A stretch of DNA of 64,000 bases from Gemmatimonadaceae bacterium (lineage in GTDB: Bacteria > Gemmatimonadota > Gemmatimonadetes > Gemmatimonadales > Gemmatimonadaceae), in the NCBI GenBank assembly GCA_035533755.1, contig DATLTC010000030.1:59880-123879 (forward strand). Reading direction: 5' to 3'. The translations under genes and the position numbers were made by a program. The notes under the pieces were generated by a model. That model saw nothing but the letters and a program-made list of their open reading frames with translations. It did no database searches and was not told the origin of the DNA. Below, piece by piece: positions 21,331-41,319 of the stretch (its first letter is position 1; the number at the start of each line of letters is the position of its first letter).

Positions 21331-21473
21331 CCACCCCAGAATCAGGTGTTTGCGGATTTTGGGAGGGGATTTTGGCCCCTGTTCCGGCCGGCCGGGAGGG
21401 GTGAGCCGAGGCGGCTGGGGGCGGTTGCCGTCTGTTTGCTGCCGGCCCGGCTAAGTCAGCGCGGGAGCGCGGC

Positions 21474-21502
21474 TTGACACTTGTGCCACGCTCTGGTATT
21501 GT
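21474..21502 (+). promoter_or_regulatory. Strong sigma-70-type promoter of the tRNA-secE-nusG-rpl operon
   Basis: TTGACA (21474-21479) is a perfect -35 box, the spacer is 17 bases, and TATTGT (21497-21502) is the -10 box. It ends 26 bases before the first tRNA. The preceding 140 bases after cysS contain GC-rich partial hairpins but no clear terminator. Confidence 0.85.
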
Positions 21503-21528
21503 ACGAGTCTCGCGCAAAACGGCCGGTT

Positions 21529-21601
21529 GCTGACGTAGCTCAATTGGCAGAGCACCTGATTTGTAATCAGGCGGTTGCGAGTTCGATTCTCGCCGTCAGC
21601 T
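21529..21601 (+). tRNA. tRNA-Thr(UGU)
   Basis: Acceptor arms GCTGACG/CGTCAGC, D arm GCTC/GAGC, anticodon arm CCTGA-TTTGTAA-TCAGG with anticodon TGT, and T arm GCGAG-TTCGATT-CTCGC all pair. CCA is not encoded. It is the first of four tRNA genes between the strong promoter and rpmG. Confidence 0.97.
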
Positions 21602-21659
21602 CTGGGATCGAACGTCGTGCGCGAGGTCTGGCGCGCGGGCGAGTGTGGGCGCGTAGCGC

Positions 21660-21742
21660 GGTGGGGTACCCAAGCGGCCAACGGGAGCAGACTGTAAATC
21701 TGCCGGCTTATGCCTTCGAAGGTTCGAATCCTTCCCCCACCA
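21660..21742 (+). tRNA. tRNA-Tyr(GUA)
   Basis: Class II tRNA with a long variable arm. Acceptor GGTGGGG/CCCCACC, anticodon arm GCAGA-CTGTAAA-TCTGC with anticodon GTA, and T arm GAAGG-TTCGAAT-CCTTC. Discriminator base A at 21742; CCA is not encoded. Confidence 0.97.
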
Positions 21743-21786
21743 TCGATCAGCGCCGAGGGCGCGAGGCGATGCGGGAGAAGGGAAAC

Positions 21787-21859
21787 GCGGGAGTAGCTCA
21801 GCTGGTAGAGCGCAAGCCTTCCAAGCTTGATGTCGCGGGTTCGAGCCCCGTCTCCCGCT
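21787..21859 (+). tRNA. tRNA-Gly(UCC)
   Basis: Acceptor GCGGGAG/CTCCCGC, anticodon arm CAAGC-CTTCCAA-GCTTG with anticodon TCC, and T arm GCGGG-TTCGAGC-CCCGT with one G-T pair. Discriminator T; CCA is not encoded. Confidence 0.97.
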
Positions 21860-21984
21860 CTGGGAGTCGCCCTCGGGCGGCGGAACAACTGATGCGGTAA
21901 ACGAGCTCGGCGGGCCGCCGCAGCAGTCGTGGCGGCTCGTGGTTTCGGTGGGACCCGCGTTCGCGCGGGCGTGGGACAGGCATT

Positions 21985-22057
21985 GCTCGCGTAGCTCAGT
22001 CGGTAGAGCACACCCTTGGTAAGGGTGAGGTCATCGGTTCAATCCCGATCGCGAGCT
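21985..22057 (+). tRNA. tRNA-Thr(GGU)
   Basis: Acceptor GCTCGCG/CGCGAGC, anticodon arm CACCC-TTGGTAA-GGGTG with anticodon GGT, and T arm ATCGG-TTCAATC-CCGAT. CCA is not encoded. This is the fourth gene of the array; rpmG follows after 73 bases. Confidence 0.97.
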
Positions 22058-22130
22058 CTGGGACGATCGCAGTGCAGGGTGCAGGACCCGCGGCCGGCTC
22101 GGCTGGGCGCGGTCAACACGAGAACTTGAG

Positions 22131-22283
22131 ATGCCTCGCGAAAAAATCATCCTCGCGTGCAGCGAGTGCAAGAACCGGAACTACTTCACCATGAAGAATC
22201 GGCGCACCCATCCGGAGCGCGTCGAGTGGAAGAAGTACTGTCCGCGTTGCGATAAGCACCAGGTGCACAAGGAAACCAAGTAA
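22131..22283 (+). CDS. rpmG: 50S ribosomal protein bL33, zinc-binding form
   Basis: A 50-codon gene. The protein has the pattern CSEC (Cys10, Cys13) and CPRC (Cys37, Cys40), the four-cysteine zinc form of bL33, with the usual [21 protein letters not shown] core (quoted in part: [16 protein letters not shown]). It lies directly between tRNA-Thr and secE, a common arrangement (rpmG-secE-nusG). The secE start is two bases after its stop. Confidence 0.96.
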   Translation: MPREKIILACSECKNRNYFTMKNRRTHPERVEWKKYCPRCDKHQVHKETK

Positions 22284-22285
22284 TC

Positions 22286-22531
22286 ATGGCCGACGTGCCG
22301 CACGAAGTGGGTGAGCCGAAGGTTGGCGCCATCCGCAGCACCATCGCGTACTACCATGCCGTCGTGGGTGAGATGAAGAAGGTCACGTGGCCGGATTTCC
22401 CGCAGGTGCGGTCGGCCACCGTGGCCATCGTGATCTTCGTGCTCGCCATCGGCATGGTGATCACGATCCTGGATTTCATCCTGAACGGCCTGCTCGTGCG
22501 GCTGTTGCCGTCGTTGTTCCTGGGCCATTGA
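22286..22531 (+). CDS. secE: Preprotein translocase subunit SecE
   Basis: An 81-residue protein with an amphipathic segment (MKKVTWPDFPQVRSATV) typical of SecE and one C-terminal transmembrane helix (IVIFVLAIGMVITILDFILN). SecE clamps SecY in the inner-membrane translocon. It is a short single-helix form. nusG starts two bases after its stop, the near-universal secE-nusG pairing. Confidence 0.95.
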   Translation: MADVPHEVGEPKVGAIRSTIAYYHAVVGEMKKVTWPDFPQVRSATVAIVIFVLAIGMVITILDFILNGLLVRLLPSLFLGH

Positions 22532-22533
22532 GC

Positions 22534-23076
22534 ATGGAGCTTCGCTGGTACGCCATCCAGACCACGTCCGGGCACGAGAACAAGGTCCGGTCGCTGGTCC
22601 AGCGCAAGATCGATCAGGATTCGCGTCCCTCCGTGGATCGGATGATCCGCCAGGCGCTGGTGCCGACGCAGGAAGTGGTGGAGATCAAGAACGGCAAGAA
22701 GGTCAATGTGGAACGCAAGCTGTTCCCGGGATACGTGCTGGTCGAGATGGACATGAATCAGGAAACCCTGCATGTCATCAACTCGATCCAGGGCGTGATC
22801 AAGTTCGTGGGACAGGATCGCCTTCCGCAGCCGCTGCGGCCGGACGAGGTCAACCGGTTGCTCGGCATCGCCGAGGAAGTCGAAGCGCAGGAGCCGGTGG
22901 AGGAGATTCCGTTCCTCGTCGGGCAGGCGGTGGCGATCACCGAAGGACCGTTCACCGATTTCAACGGCACGGTCGAAGAGGTGATCCCCGACAAGGGCAA
23001 GGTGCGGGTCTCGGTGTCGCTGTTCGGACGCCCCACGTCGGTGGAGCTGGATTACCTGCAGTTGAAGGCGTACTGA
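22534..23076 (+). CDS. nusG: Transcription termination/antitermination protein NusG
   Basis: ATG 22534 gives 180 residues, the normal size; a longer upstream frame would overlap secE. The NGN domain starts RWYAIQTTSGHENKV and includes LFPGYVLVEMD; the KOW domain is at the C-terminus (VGQAVAITEGPFTDFNGTVE, with GKVRVSVSLFGR). NusG binds RNA polymerase and couples transcription with Rho and with ribosomal protein S10. A 149-base gap without a gene separates it from rplK. Confidence 0.97.
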   Translation: MELRWYAIQTTSGHENKVRSLVQRKIDQDSRPSVDRMIRQALVPTQEVVEIKNGKKVNVERKLFPGYVLVEMDMNQETLHVINSIQGVIKFVGQDRLPQPLRPDEVNRLLGIAEEVEAQEPVEEIPFLVGQAVAITEGPFTDFNGTVEEVIPDKGKVRVSVSLFGRPTSVELDYLQLKAY

Positions 23077-23225
23077 CGGTTCGCTGGCCGCGCGCCATCG
23101 GCGGTCGGCGGCAGGGCAGTAGCTCGTGTCACGCAGCATTGCAGTTCGTCGGCCACCACTCCGACGTCTGAAACAACAGTGGGAGTTCGCCGCGCGCTGA
23201 GTCGCGGCAAACGTACAGGAGTCCT

Positions 23226-23651
23226 ATGGCCAAGAAAGTCATCGGGTTCGTGAAGCTGCAGATCCCGGCCGGCCGCGCAAACCCTGCGCCACCGGTCGGT
23301 ACGGCGCTCGGCCCCCAGGGCATCAACATCATGGCGTTCTGCAAAGAGTTCAATTCGAGAACTCAGAACCAGGACGGCATCATCCTGCCGGTCGAAGTCA
23401 CGATCTTTGCGGACAAGTCGTTCACCTTCATTCTCAAGACGCCGCCGGCGGCGGTGCTGCTGAAGAAGGAACTGGGCCTCGAGAAGGGTTCGGGCCAGCC
23501 CAACCGGAACAAGGTGGGCACGGTGACCCGCGCCCAGCTCCGCAAGATCGCCGAGATCAAGATGCCGGACCTCAACTGTGACTCGATCGAGTCCGCGATG
23601 GCGATGGTCGCCGGGGCGGCGCGCTCGATGGGTCTCGAGGTGTCCGACTGA
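23226..23651 (+). CDS. rplK: 50S ribosomal protein uL11
   Basis: 141 residues, the standard length. The N-terminus [20 protein letters not shown] and the loop [17 protein letters not shown] are hallmark L11 sequences ([14 protein letters not shown]). L11 forms the stalk base of the GTPase-associated centre. A clear Shine-Dalgarno (AGGAG at 23217-23221) precedes the start. The stop overlaps the rplA start by one base (TGATG). Confidence 0.98.
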   Translation: MAKKVIGFVKLQIPAGRANPAPPVGTALGPQGINIMAFCKEFNSRTQNQDGIILPVEVTIFADKSFTFILKTPPAAVLLKKELGLEKGSGQPNRNKVGTVTRAQLRKIAEIKMPDLNCDSIESAMAMVAGAARSMGLEVSD

Positions 23652-24340
23652 TGCAGGCTCACGGCAAGAAGTACCAGACCGCGGCCAAGCGCCGCGACAT
23701 CAATACGTCGTATCAGGCGCGTCAGGCGCTGGAGCTCGTGAAGACGGGCGCGTATGCCAAGTTCGATGAGACGGTGGAGGTCGCGGTGCGCCTCGGCGTC
23801 GATCCGCGGCACGCCGATCAGGTCGTGCGCGGCACCGTCGTGCTCCCGGCCGGCACCGGCAAGGCGGTGCGCGTGCTGGTGATCGCCGTCGGCGACAAGG
23901 CCAAGGAAGCGCAGGACGCGGGCGCCGATCACGTGGGGGCGGAGTTCGTCCAGAAGATCAAGGACGGCTGGCTCGATTTCGACGTGCTCATCGCCACGCC
24001 CGACCAGATGGGCCAGTTGGGCCAGCTGGGCCGCATCCTCGGCCCGCGCGGCCTGATGCCCAACCCCAAGGCGGGCACGGTCACGTTCAACATCGGGGCG
24101 GCGGTGCGCGAGACCAAGGCCGGCAAGATCGAGTTCCGCGTCGACAAGGCGGGCAACGTGCACGCCGCCATCGGCAAGGTGTCGTTCGGCCTCGACGCGC
24201 TGGAGCAGAACTTCTCGGCGTTCATGGATCAGATCGTGCGCGCCAAGCCCACCGCTTCCAAGGGCGTGTACGTCCGCAACGTCGCCGTGTCCAGCACGAT
24301 GGGCCCGGGCGTGACCGTCGACACCACTCCCTACCGGTAA
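23651..24340 (+). CDS. rplA: 50S ribosomal protein uL1
   Basis: 229 residues, standard length. Visible L1 features are the [24 protein letters not shown]-terminus (quoted in part: [20 protein letters not shown]), [18 protein letters not shown], and the C-terminal [16 protein letters not shown]1 forms the L1 stalk and in many bacteria represses its own operon by binding the rplK-rplA message; no such site was verified here. rplJ follows after six bases. Confidence 0.98.
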   Translation: MQAHGKKYQTAAKRRDINTSYQARQALELVKTGAYAKFDETVEVAVRLGVDPRHADQVVRGTVVLPAGTGKAVRVLVIAVGDKAKEAQDAGADHVGAEFVQKIKDGWLDFDVLIATPDQMGQLGQLGRILGPRGLMPNPKAGTVTFNIGAAVRETKAGKIEFRVDKAGNVHAAIGKVSFGLDALEQNFSAFMDQIVRAKPTASKGVYVRNVAVSSTMGPGVTVDTTPYR

Positions 24341-24346
24341 CGCGCG

Positions 24347-24862
24347 ATGAAACGATCCGACAAGGAACAGCTCGTCGCCGAGTTGCGAGCGAAGCTGGAG
24401 GGGGCCACCTCCCTCTACTACACCGACTTCACGGGGCTCAACGTGAAGCGGATGACGGAACTGCGCCGGCGCCTGCGCAGGGCCAAGGTGGAGTACGTCG
24501 TCATCAAGAACTCGCTGGCCCTCCGCGCCGTGAACGAAGCCGGGCTCGTCAGCCAGCCGCTGCGCGGGCCCACCGGGCTCGTCGTCGGCAACGACCCGCT
24601 CGCCGCGGCGAGGGTGCTCACCGACTTCGCCAAGGAGAACGACCAGCGACCGATCGTGAAGGGCGGCCTGATGGACGGCCGCGCCCTCGATTCGGCGCAG
24701 GTCAAGAAGTTGGCGGCCATGCCGTCGCGCGAGCAGATGCTCGCCGAGTTGGGCGCTGGCCTCCAGTCACCGCTCGCCGCCTTCGTGGGCGCGCTGAACG
24801 GTCTGCTGTACTCGTTCGCTGGTGCGCTCGACGCGCTGAAGACGCAGCGCGAGGGCGCCTGA
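24347..24862 (+). CDS. rplJ: 50S ribosomal protein uL10
   Basis: 171 residues. The conserved start (KEQLVAELRAKLEGATSLYY, TDFTGLNVKRMTELRRRLR) and the FALS-like C-terminal helices that bind L7/L12 (PLAAFVGALNGLLYSFAGAL) are present. L10 carries the L7/L12 dimers of the stalk. Two hairpins lie between it and rplL. Confidence 0.97.
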   Translation: MKRSDKEQLVAELRAKLEGATSLYYTDFTGLNVKRMTELRRRLRRAKVEYVVIKNSLALRAVNEAGLVSQPLRGPTGLVVGNDPLAAARVLTDFAKENDQRPIVKGGLMDGRALDSAQVKKLAAMPSREQMLAELGAGLQSPLAAFVGALNGLLYSFAGALDALKTQREGA

Positions 24863-24869
24863 GGATTCC

Positions 24870-24908
24870 CAGGCGTATCGCCTGACTAACGCCCCAGGGT
24901 ACCCTGGG
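24870..24908 (+). promoter_or_regulatory. Two adjacent hairpins between rplJ and rplL
   Basis: A 6-bp stem (CAGGCG-TAT-CGCCTG, 24870-24884) is followed by a perfect 16-base palindrome (CCCAGGG-TA-CCCTGGG, 24893-24908), then 14 bases before an AGGAG Shine-Dalgarno and the rplL ATG at 24931. They lie in the only long gap of the rplJL pair. An attenuator or RNA-processing role is inferred from position only. Confidence 0.5.
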
Positions 24909-24930
24909 AACTACTGAGGAGAGCACTACC

Positions 24931-25326
24931 ATGGCAAATGCAACGCTGAGCAAGGACGATATCCTCGAGGCGATCGGCAACATGTCGGTCTTCGACCTGT
25001 CCGAGCTGATCGAGGCCTTCAAGACGAAGTTCAACGTGACGATCGCCGCCGCCCCGGTGGGCGGCGCGCCGGCCGCCGGCGGCGCCGGTGCGGCGGCTGC
25101 GGCCGTCGAAGAGCAGACCGAGTTCGATGTCGTCCTCAAGGAAGCGGGCGCCAAGAAGATCCAGGTCATCAAGGTCGTGCGTGAGCTCACCGGACTCGGC
25201 CTCAAGGAGGCCAAGGACCTGGTGGACGGCGCGCCCCAGACCGTGAAGACCGGCGTGTCCAAGGATGAAGCGGCCGCCGTCAAGGCCAAGCTGGAAGAGC
25301 AGGGCGCAGCCGTCGAAGTGAAGTGA
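24931..25326 (+). CDS. rplL: 50S ribosomal protein bL12 (L7/L12)
   Basis: 131 residues. The N-terminal dimerisation domain ([21 protein letters not shown]) is followed by an Ala/Gly-rich hinge near residues 42-60 and the C-terminal domain with [20 protein letters not shown] and LVDGAPQ. Each ribosome carries several copies, which recruit GTPase factors. The extra length over E. coli (120) is mostly in the hinge ([15 protein letters not shown]) and N-terminus. Confidence 0.98.
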   Translation: MANATLSKDDILEAIGNMSVFDLSELIEAFKTKFNVTIAAAPVGGAPAAGGAGAAAAAVEEQTEFDVVLKEAGAKKIQVIKVVRELTGLGLKEAKDLVDGAPQTVKTGVSKDEAAAVKAKLEEQGAAVEVK

Positions 25327-25455
25327 GGCGTGTCGGTGCGGGCGCGGCGAATCCGCTGCGCCCGGGCCCTCCCCTCTTTCCCTTCGCCGGTCTGCCATTA
25401 GTGAATTCGTACTCCACCAGCACCACAATACGTCGTTTCGCGGTTTCACGGCCTG

Positions 25456-25505
25456 CCCCGGCCGCGCCCTTTCGCGCGTCCCGGGGTTCCGGTCGTTTTT
25501 CGTTT
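25456..25505 (+). promoter_or_regulatory. Hairpin plus T-run just upstream of rpoB (candidate attenuator)
   Basis: CCCCGG (25456-25461) pairs with CCGGGG (25481-25486), and inside it CGCGC (25463-25467) pairs with GCGCG (25474-25478), with a CCTTTC loop. A T-rich stretch (GTTTTT, then CGTTT) follows from 25494. The feature sits 16 bases before the rpoB ATG and is suited to partial termination between rplL and rpoB, as is known at this point in E. coli; the sequence itself is not homologous evidence. Confidence 0.55.
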
Positions 25506-25520
25506 GCGCGCGGGTGAGCC

Positions 25521-30107
<4,587 letters not shown>

Positions 30108-30110
30108 GCG

Positions 30111-34418
<4,308 letters not shown>

Positions 34419-34445
34419 CCAGCGCGGGCAGGATGCGAAGTGACA

Positions 34446-34478
34446 GCGGCCCGTCCGGATGGATTCCGGGCGGGCCGC
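34446..34478 (+). terminator. Hairpin after rpoC (candidate terminator)
   Basis: Arms 34446-34459 and 34465-34478 form a 14-bp stem with one G-T wobble and a TGGAT loop. It lies 28 bases after the rpoC stop. There is no T-run after it, so termination efficiency is uncertain and partial read-through into rpsL is possible. Confidence 0.55.
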
Positions 34479-34523
34479 CTGCCGTTATGAGGAAACCGAT
34501 GGCCTGCCAGGCACTTGGCTGCC

Positions 34524-34552
34524 TTGACCTGCCCGAGCGCCCGGGCTAGCTT
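34524..34552 (+). promoter_or_regulatory. Candidate rpsL promoter (TTGACC-17-TAGCTT)
   Basis: TTGACC at 34524-34529 and TAGCTT at 34547-34552 are separated by 17 bases. Predicted transcription start is near 34559, about 64 bases before the rpsL ATG. The hexamers match those of the MscS-type gene promoter exactly (there with an 18-base spacer). Confidence 0.5.
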
Positions 34553-34622
34553 TCGCGTTCTGTTCCGTGCCGCCTATTCCTGGCGATTCACGTAGAAGCA
34601 GATTCACGAACAGTCCTCCTTC

Positions 34623-35003
<381 letters not shown>

Positions 35004-35006
35004 GCC

Positions 35007-35477
35007 ATGAGCCGTCGCAAGAGTGCCGTGAAGCGCAGCGTCCTGCCCGATGCGCGCTATGACAGCCAGACCGTTTCCAAGTTCATCAACGTGATGATGC
35101 TCGCCGGCAAGAAGGCCACGGCCGAGCGGATCTTCTACGGCGCGATGGACGTGGTCGAGGCCAAGACCAGCCAGCCCGGCGTGACCGTGTTCAAGCAGGC
35201 GCTGACCAACGTGAAGCCGGTGGTCGAGGTGAAGAGCCGCCGGGTGGGCGGCGCCACGTACCAGGTGCCGGTCGAGGTGCGCCCCGAGCGCCGCACGGCG
35301 CTCGCCATGCGCTGGCTCATCCTCTACTCGCGCGAGCGCGGCGAGAAGTCGATGGCCGAGAAGTTGGCCGCCGAAGTGATCGCGGCGGCGAAGGGCGAGG
35401 GCAACGCGGTGAAGAAGAAGGAAGACACGCACCGCATGGCCGACGCGAACAAGGCGTTCGCGCACTATCGCTGGTAG
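35007..35477 (+). CDS. rpsG: 30S ribosomal protein uS7
   Basis: 156 residues, standard. [20 protein letters not shown] at the start, [20 protein letters not shown] in the middle and [17 protein letters not shown] at the end are characteristic. uS7 initiates assembly of the 30S head. A strong terminator follows after about 40 bases, so the usual rpsL-rpsG-fusA-tuf read-through is blocked here. Confidence 0.98.
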   Translation: MSRRKSAVKRSVLPDARYDSQTVSKFINVMMLAGKKATAERIFYGAMDVVEAKTSQPGVTVFKQALTNVKPVVEVKSRRVGGATYQVPVEVRPERRTALAMRWLILYSRERGEKSMAEKLAAEVIAAAKGEGNAVKKKEDTHRMADANKAFAHYRW

Positions 35478-35519
35478 ACGGCGGCGTCGCGGCTCGCGTC
35501 GCGACGGCCCACCACTCCC

Positions 35520-35550
35520 GCGCCCCGTCCGGCTCCGCCGGACGGGGCGC
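35520..35550. terminator. Strong bidirectional hairpin after rpsG
   Basis: A perfect 14-bp stem (arms 35520-35533 and 35537-35550) with a TCC loop lies between the converging rpsG and minus-strand gene. It is GC-rich and without a long T-run, but the position between convergent stops supports termination on both strands. Confidence 0.75.
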
Positions 35551-35562
35551 GGTGCGTTCGGG

Positions 35563-36129
35563 TCAGAATCCGAAGCCGAAGTCCAACGTCATGAGCCACG
35601 GGGTGTCGCTGGCCGGCGTGCTCACGCGACGGAACAGGCCCACGCGCGGGCCGATGGCGATGATCGGCAGCACGGCGAGATCGATGCCCACGTAGGTGGC
35701 GTTGGCCGGGGCGTTCCACGGATGGCGCACCGTGCGCAGGACGCTGGGGCCCACGGCCACGCCGCCGCCGTACCGGCCGGTGGAATAGACGTAGGTGAGC
35801 GAGGCGCGCTCGGCGCCCAGTCCCGGGGCGAGCGCGAGGAGGACTTCCTGCGACGCGTCGCGCTGCCCGGGCACGCCTCCCACCTCGAGGCCCACGCCGG
35901 CGGTGACCGAGACGCGCTGCGGCACGCCGAACCGCGCGCCGAGGATGGGGAAGATCTGTCCGCCCGGCGGCGACTCCACCGATCCCGTCTGCACGGCGCT
36001 CTGGGCACGCGCGGCGGCGGGCAGGGCGAACGCCAGGGCGCAGCCCGACGCCATGGCGACGCGAGCCGCGATGGCGCGGATGCGGCGCGGGGCGGAGGGA
36101 GTGCGTCGCGCGGAGCGACAGGGGAGCAT
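35563..36129 (-). CDS. Putative secreted or outer-membrane protein of unknown family
   Basis: The ATG at 36129 (GAGG nine bases upstream) gives 188 residues; in-frame ATGs at 36138 and 36165 are alternatives. The N-terminus is basic (MLPCRSARRTPSAPRR) and followed by a hydrophobic stretch ending AAARAQ, a signal-peptide form. The mature part has alternating polar and aromatic/hydrophobic residues (VSVTAGVGLEVGG, SLTYVYSTGRYGGGVAVG, ATYVGIDLAVLPIIAIG) and ends in LDFGFGF, whose terminal phenylalanine is typical of beta-barrels exported by BAM. A small beta-barrel is inferred. No homologue is recognised. Its insertion separates rpsG from fusA. Confidence 0.6.
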   Translation of the reverse strand: MLPCRSARRTPSAPRRIRAIAARVAMASGCALAFALPAAARAQSAVQTGSVESPPGGQIFPILGARFGVPQRVSVTAGVGLEVGGVPGQRDASQEVLLALAPGLGAERASLTYVYSTGRYGGGVAVGPSVLRTVRHPWNAPANATYVGIDLAVLPIIAIGPRVGLFRRVSTPASDTPWLMTLDFGFGF

Positions 36130-36268
36130 GCGGTGCATCCTCAGGAGAGCGGGGGGATGAGGCAATCTATGGGTCGAAACGCGCCGGCGAGAGGGCGTTG
36201 TGGTGGGGTGGGGCGCGGGGACCGGGGCCGGGTGGGCGCGGCGCCCGAAAGTTGTCGGTCGTGGGGCG

Positions 36269-36296
36269 TTGACAACGGTCCAACTGCCAATAAATT
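36269..36296 (+). promoter_or_regulatory. Predicted fusA-tuf promoter
   Basis: TTGACA (36269-36274) is a perfect -35 box; TAAATT (36291-36296) follows after 16 bases and matches four of six -10 positions. The expected start near 36303 leaves a leader of about 365 bases before fusA. This promoter would replace the expression lost by the rpsG terminator. Confidence 0.65.
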
Positions 36297-36668
36297 CAAG
36301 GGGCTACGGGGATTTGGTTTTGGACGCCTCGCGGCAGGTATTTCGTCGGCGGACTGCGCGCCGACCCTTATGGGCTCGCCGCTGGGAGCGAGGGTACTAC
36401 AGACCGGCCAAGGCGCCCGTGGCGTCGCGGCTCCCGAAAAGCAACGCAGGACAATCTGACGTCGGGCCCTGTCGGCTCGGCGCGCTTAGGGTCCCGGCTC
36501 GCGCTGCAGTGGCGAGCACACCCGGCGGCAGCGGATGGATACCGGCTCCTCTGGAGCGCCCGGTCCACCCGCGTTTTTGCTGGTGAGAGTTGGTCATTCG
36601 CGATATCCACGCATTCATAATCGCTGCGCGCGGGCCGGCGCGGCTTGAAGGAAGAGACTTACCGAACT
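36297..36668 (+). other. Long structured leader upstream of fusA (no gene seen)
   Basis: No convincing gene is present in these 372 bases; small frames on both strands lack starts with ribosome-binding sites and look like shadows. A hairpin can form at 36541-36564 (outer ACCGG/CCGGT, inner CTCC/GGAG, loop TCT), followed within ten bases by TTTTT (36574-36578), like an attenuator. Other inverted pieces (for example around 36371-36391) are weak. The leader is unusually long for a translation factor gene. No known riboswitch was recognised. Confidence 0.4.
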
Positions 36669-38765
<2,097 letters not shown>

Positions 38766-38853
38766 GTCGTACGTCGGGAGCGGAAGGCGGGACACAACGT
38801 CCCATCCTTTCATTGTCAAGGACGCAGCAGATCAACTCATCGGGAACAGTACC

Positions 38854-40051
<1,198 letters not shown>

Positions 40052-40056
<5 letters not shown>

Positions 40057-40130
40057 GACGGTAGGAGAGTAGGACGGTAGGACAGAATGACTGTGGACCA
40101 CGTTCCGTCCTACCGTCCTACCGTTCTACC
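40052..40130 (+). repeat. Inverted array of 8-base units after tuf
   Basis: Four tandem 8-mers start in the tuf stop region: AGTAGGAC (40052), GGTAGGAG (40060), AGTAGGAC (40068) and GGTAGGAC (40076). After a 23-base middle (40084-40106) come three units in inverse orientation: GTCCTACC (40107), GTCCTACC (40115) and GTTCTACC (40123). The arms can pair over about 24 bases with three mismatches. No T-run follows. The element sits between tuf and rpsJ and resembles the one after rpsN. Confidence 0.85.
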
Positions 40131-40199
40131 GCGGGTCGAATCGAGCAGGCGATCAGGCGCAGCAGGAATAGTTCGGAAATACTCACTCACGAGCAAAGT

Positions 40200-40508
40200 A
40201 TGACTGGCAGAATTCGCATCCGTCTCAAGGCGTTCGATCACGCGGTCATCGATCAGGCCGCCGCGGACATCGTCCGGACGGCGGAGAAGACGGGGGCGCA
40301 GGTGTCGGGGCCGATCCCGCTGCCGACCAAGTCGCAGCTGTGGACCGTCCTGCGGTCGCCGCACGTGGACAAGAAGTCGCGGGAGCAGTTCTCGCTCAAG
40401 ACGCACAAGCGGGTGATCGACATCCTCGATTCCCGCGCCCAGACGGTGGATGCGCTGACCAAGCTCGATCTGCCGGCCGGCGTGGACGTCGAAATCAAGG
40501 TGCAGTAA
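40200..40508 (+). CDS. rpsJ: 30S ribosomal protein uS10
   Basis: 102 residues. [37 protein letters not shown] and [17 protein letters not shown] are standard. uS10 also is NusE, the NusG and NusB partner in antitermination. First gene of the S10-type operon; a 124-base gap with a potential stem (GCGGAC 40539-40544 with GTCCGC 40560-40565) separates it from rplC. Confidence 0.98.
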   Translation: MTGRIRIRLKAFDHAVIDQAAADIVRTAEKTGAQVSGPIPLPTKSQLWTVLRSPHVDKKSREQFSLKTHKRVIDILDSRAQTVDALTKLDLPAGVDVEIKVQ

Positions 40509-40632
40509 CGCAGGTCGTTTTCCATCGCAGGAGCGGCAGCGGACGGCAAGCAGCCGGCGGTCCGCGGGTGGCAGGGCGCTGTCGTTCCACAGTCCAACTG
40601 GCGTCCAGCCAGCGACTACGCAGAGGAGTGTC

Positions 40633-41316
40633 ATGATCGGAATTATCGGGAAGAAGCTGGGCATGACCCAGATCTTCAATGAACAGGGCCAACAGATCCC
40701 GGTGACGGTGATCGAGGCGGAACCGAATCCGGTGGTCGCCGTCACGGACGCGGCCACGGCGGGCTTCGCCGCGGTGCAGCTGGGCATGGGACGGCAGCGC
40801 CTGGCGCGCGCGTCGGCCAAGGGCGAGGGCAAGCCGCGCGGCCGCCGCGCCAACGGGTCGGCGATCGGCCACGCCAAGAAGGCGGGGCTCGAGGCGCCGC
40901 CGGCGGTGCTGCGGAGCGTGCGTCTGGACGACGCGCGCACCAAGGGTGCCGAGGTGCCGACGTACGCGGTGGGCGACGTGATCACGGTGGACCTCTTCAA
41001 GTCCGGCGACACCGTGAAGGTGACGGGGACGACCAAGGGGCGCGGGTTCCAGGGCGTGGTGAAGCGCTGGAGTTTCGGCGGTGGCCCCAACACGCACGGC
41101 AACACCAAGCACCGGCGTCCGGGCTCCATCGGACCCGGCACCGATCCGTCGCGCGTGATCAAGGGAAAGAAGATGCCCGGCCACTTCGGCGCCGAGCGGC
41201 ATACGCAGACGCACCTTCGGGTCGAGCGCATCGACGCCGAGCGCAATCTGATCTACATCCGTGGCTCGGTGGCCGGTCCCAGGAACGGCATCGTGGTCGT
41301 GCGGAAGCAGGGGTGA
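40633..41316 (+). CDS. rplC: 50S ribosomal protein uL3
   Basis: 227 residues. Conserved start IIGKKLGMTQIFNEQGQQIP, and the central loop TKGRGFQGVVKRWSFGGGPN with the glutamine that is methylated in E. coli; HRRPGSIG and MPGHFGAERHTQTHL follow. L3 lines the peptidyl-transferase entrance. It has an extra GHAKKAGLEAPPAVLRSVR segment in place of the usual variable loop. rplD starts three bases after the stop. Confidence 0.97.
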   Translation: MIGIIGKKLGMTQIFNEQGQQIPVTVIEAEPNPVVAVTDAATAGFAAVQLGMGRQRLARASAKGEGKPRGRRANGSAIGHAKKAGLEAPPAVLRSVRLDDARTKGAEVPTYAVGDVITVDLFKSGDTVKVTGTTKGRGFQGVVKRWSFGGGPNTHGNTKHRRPGSIGPGTDPSRVIKGKKMPGHFGAERHTQTHLRVERIDAERNLIYIRGSVAGPRNGIVVVRKQG

Positions 41317-41319
41317 GGC

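Noticed and set aside
21331..21473. Terminator after cysS
   Set aside because: GC-rich partial stems exist but none has a clear long stem and T-run; not called.
36200..36610. Small open frames on both strands upstream of fusA
   Set aside because: No ribosome-binding site, no similarity, and codon pattern unlike neighbours; treated as leader sequence.
35478..36668. Insertion sequence splitting the str operon
   Set aside because: No transposase, no terminal inverted repeats and no target duplication were seen; the inserted gene encodes an exported protein.
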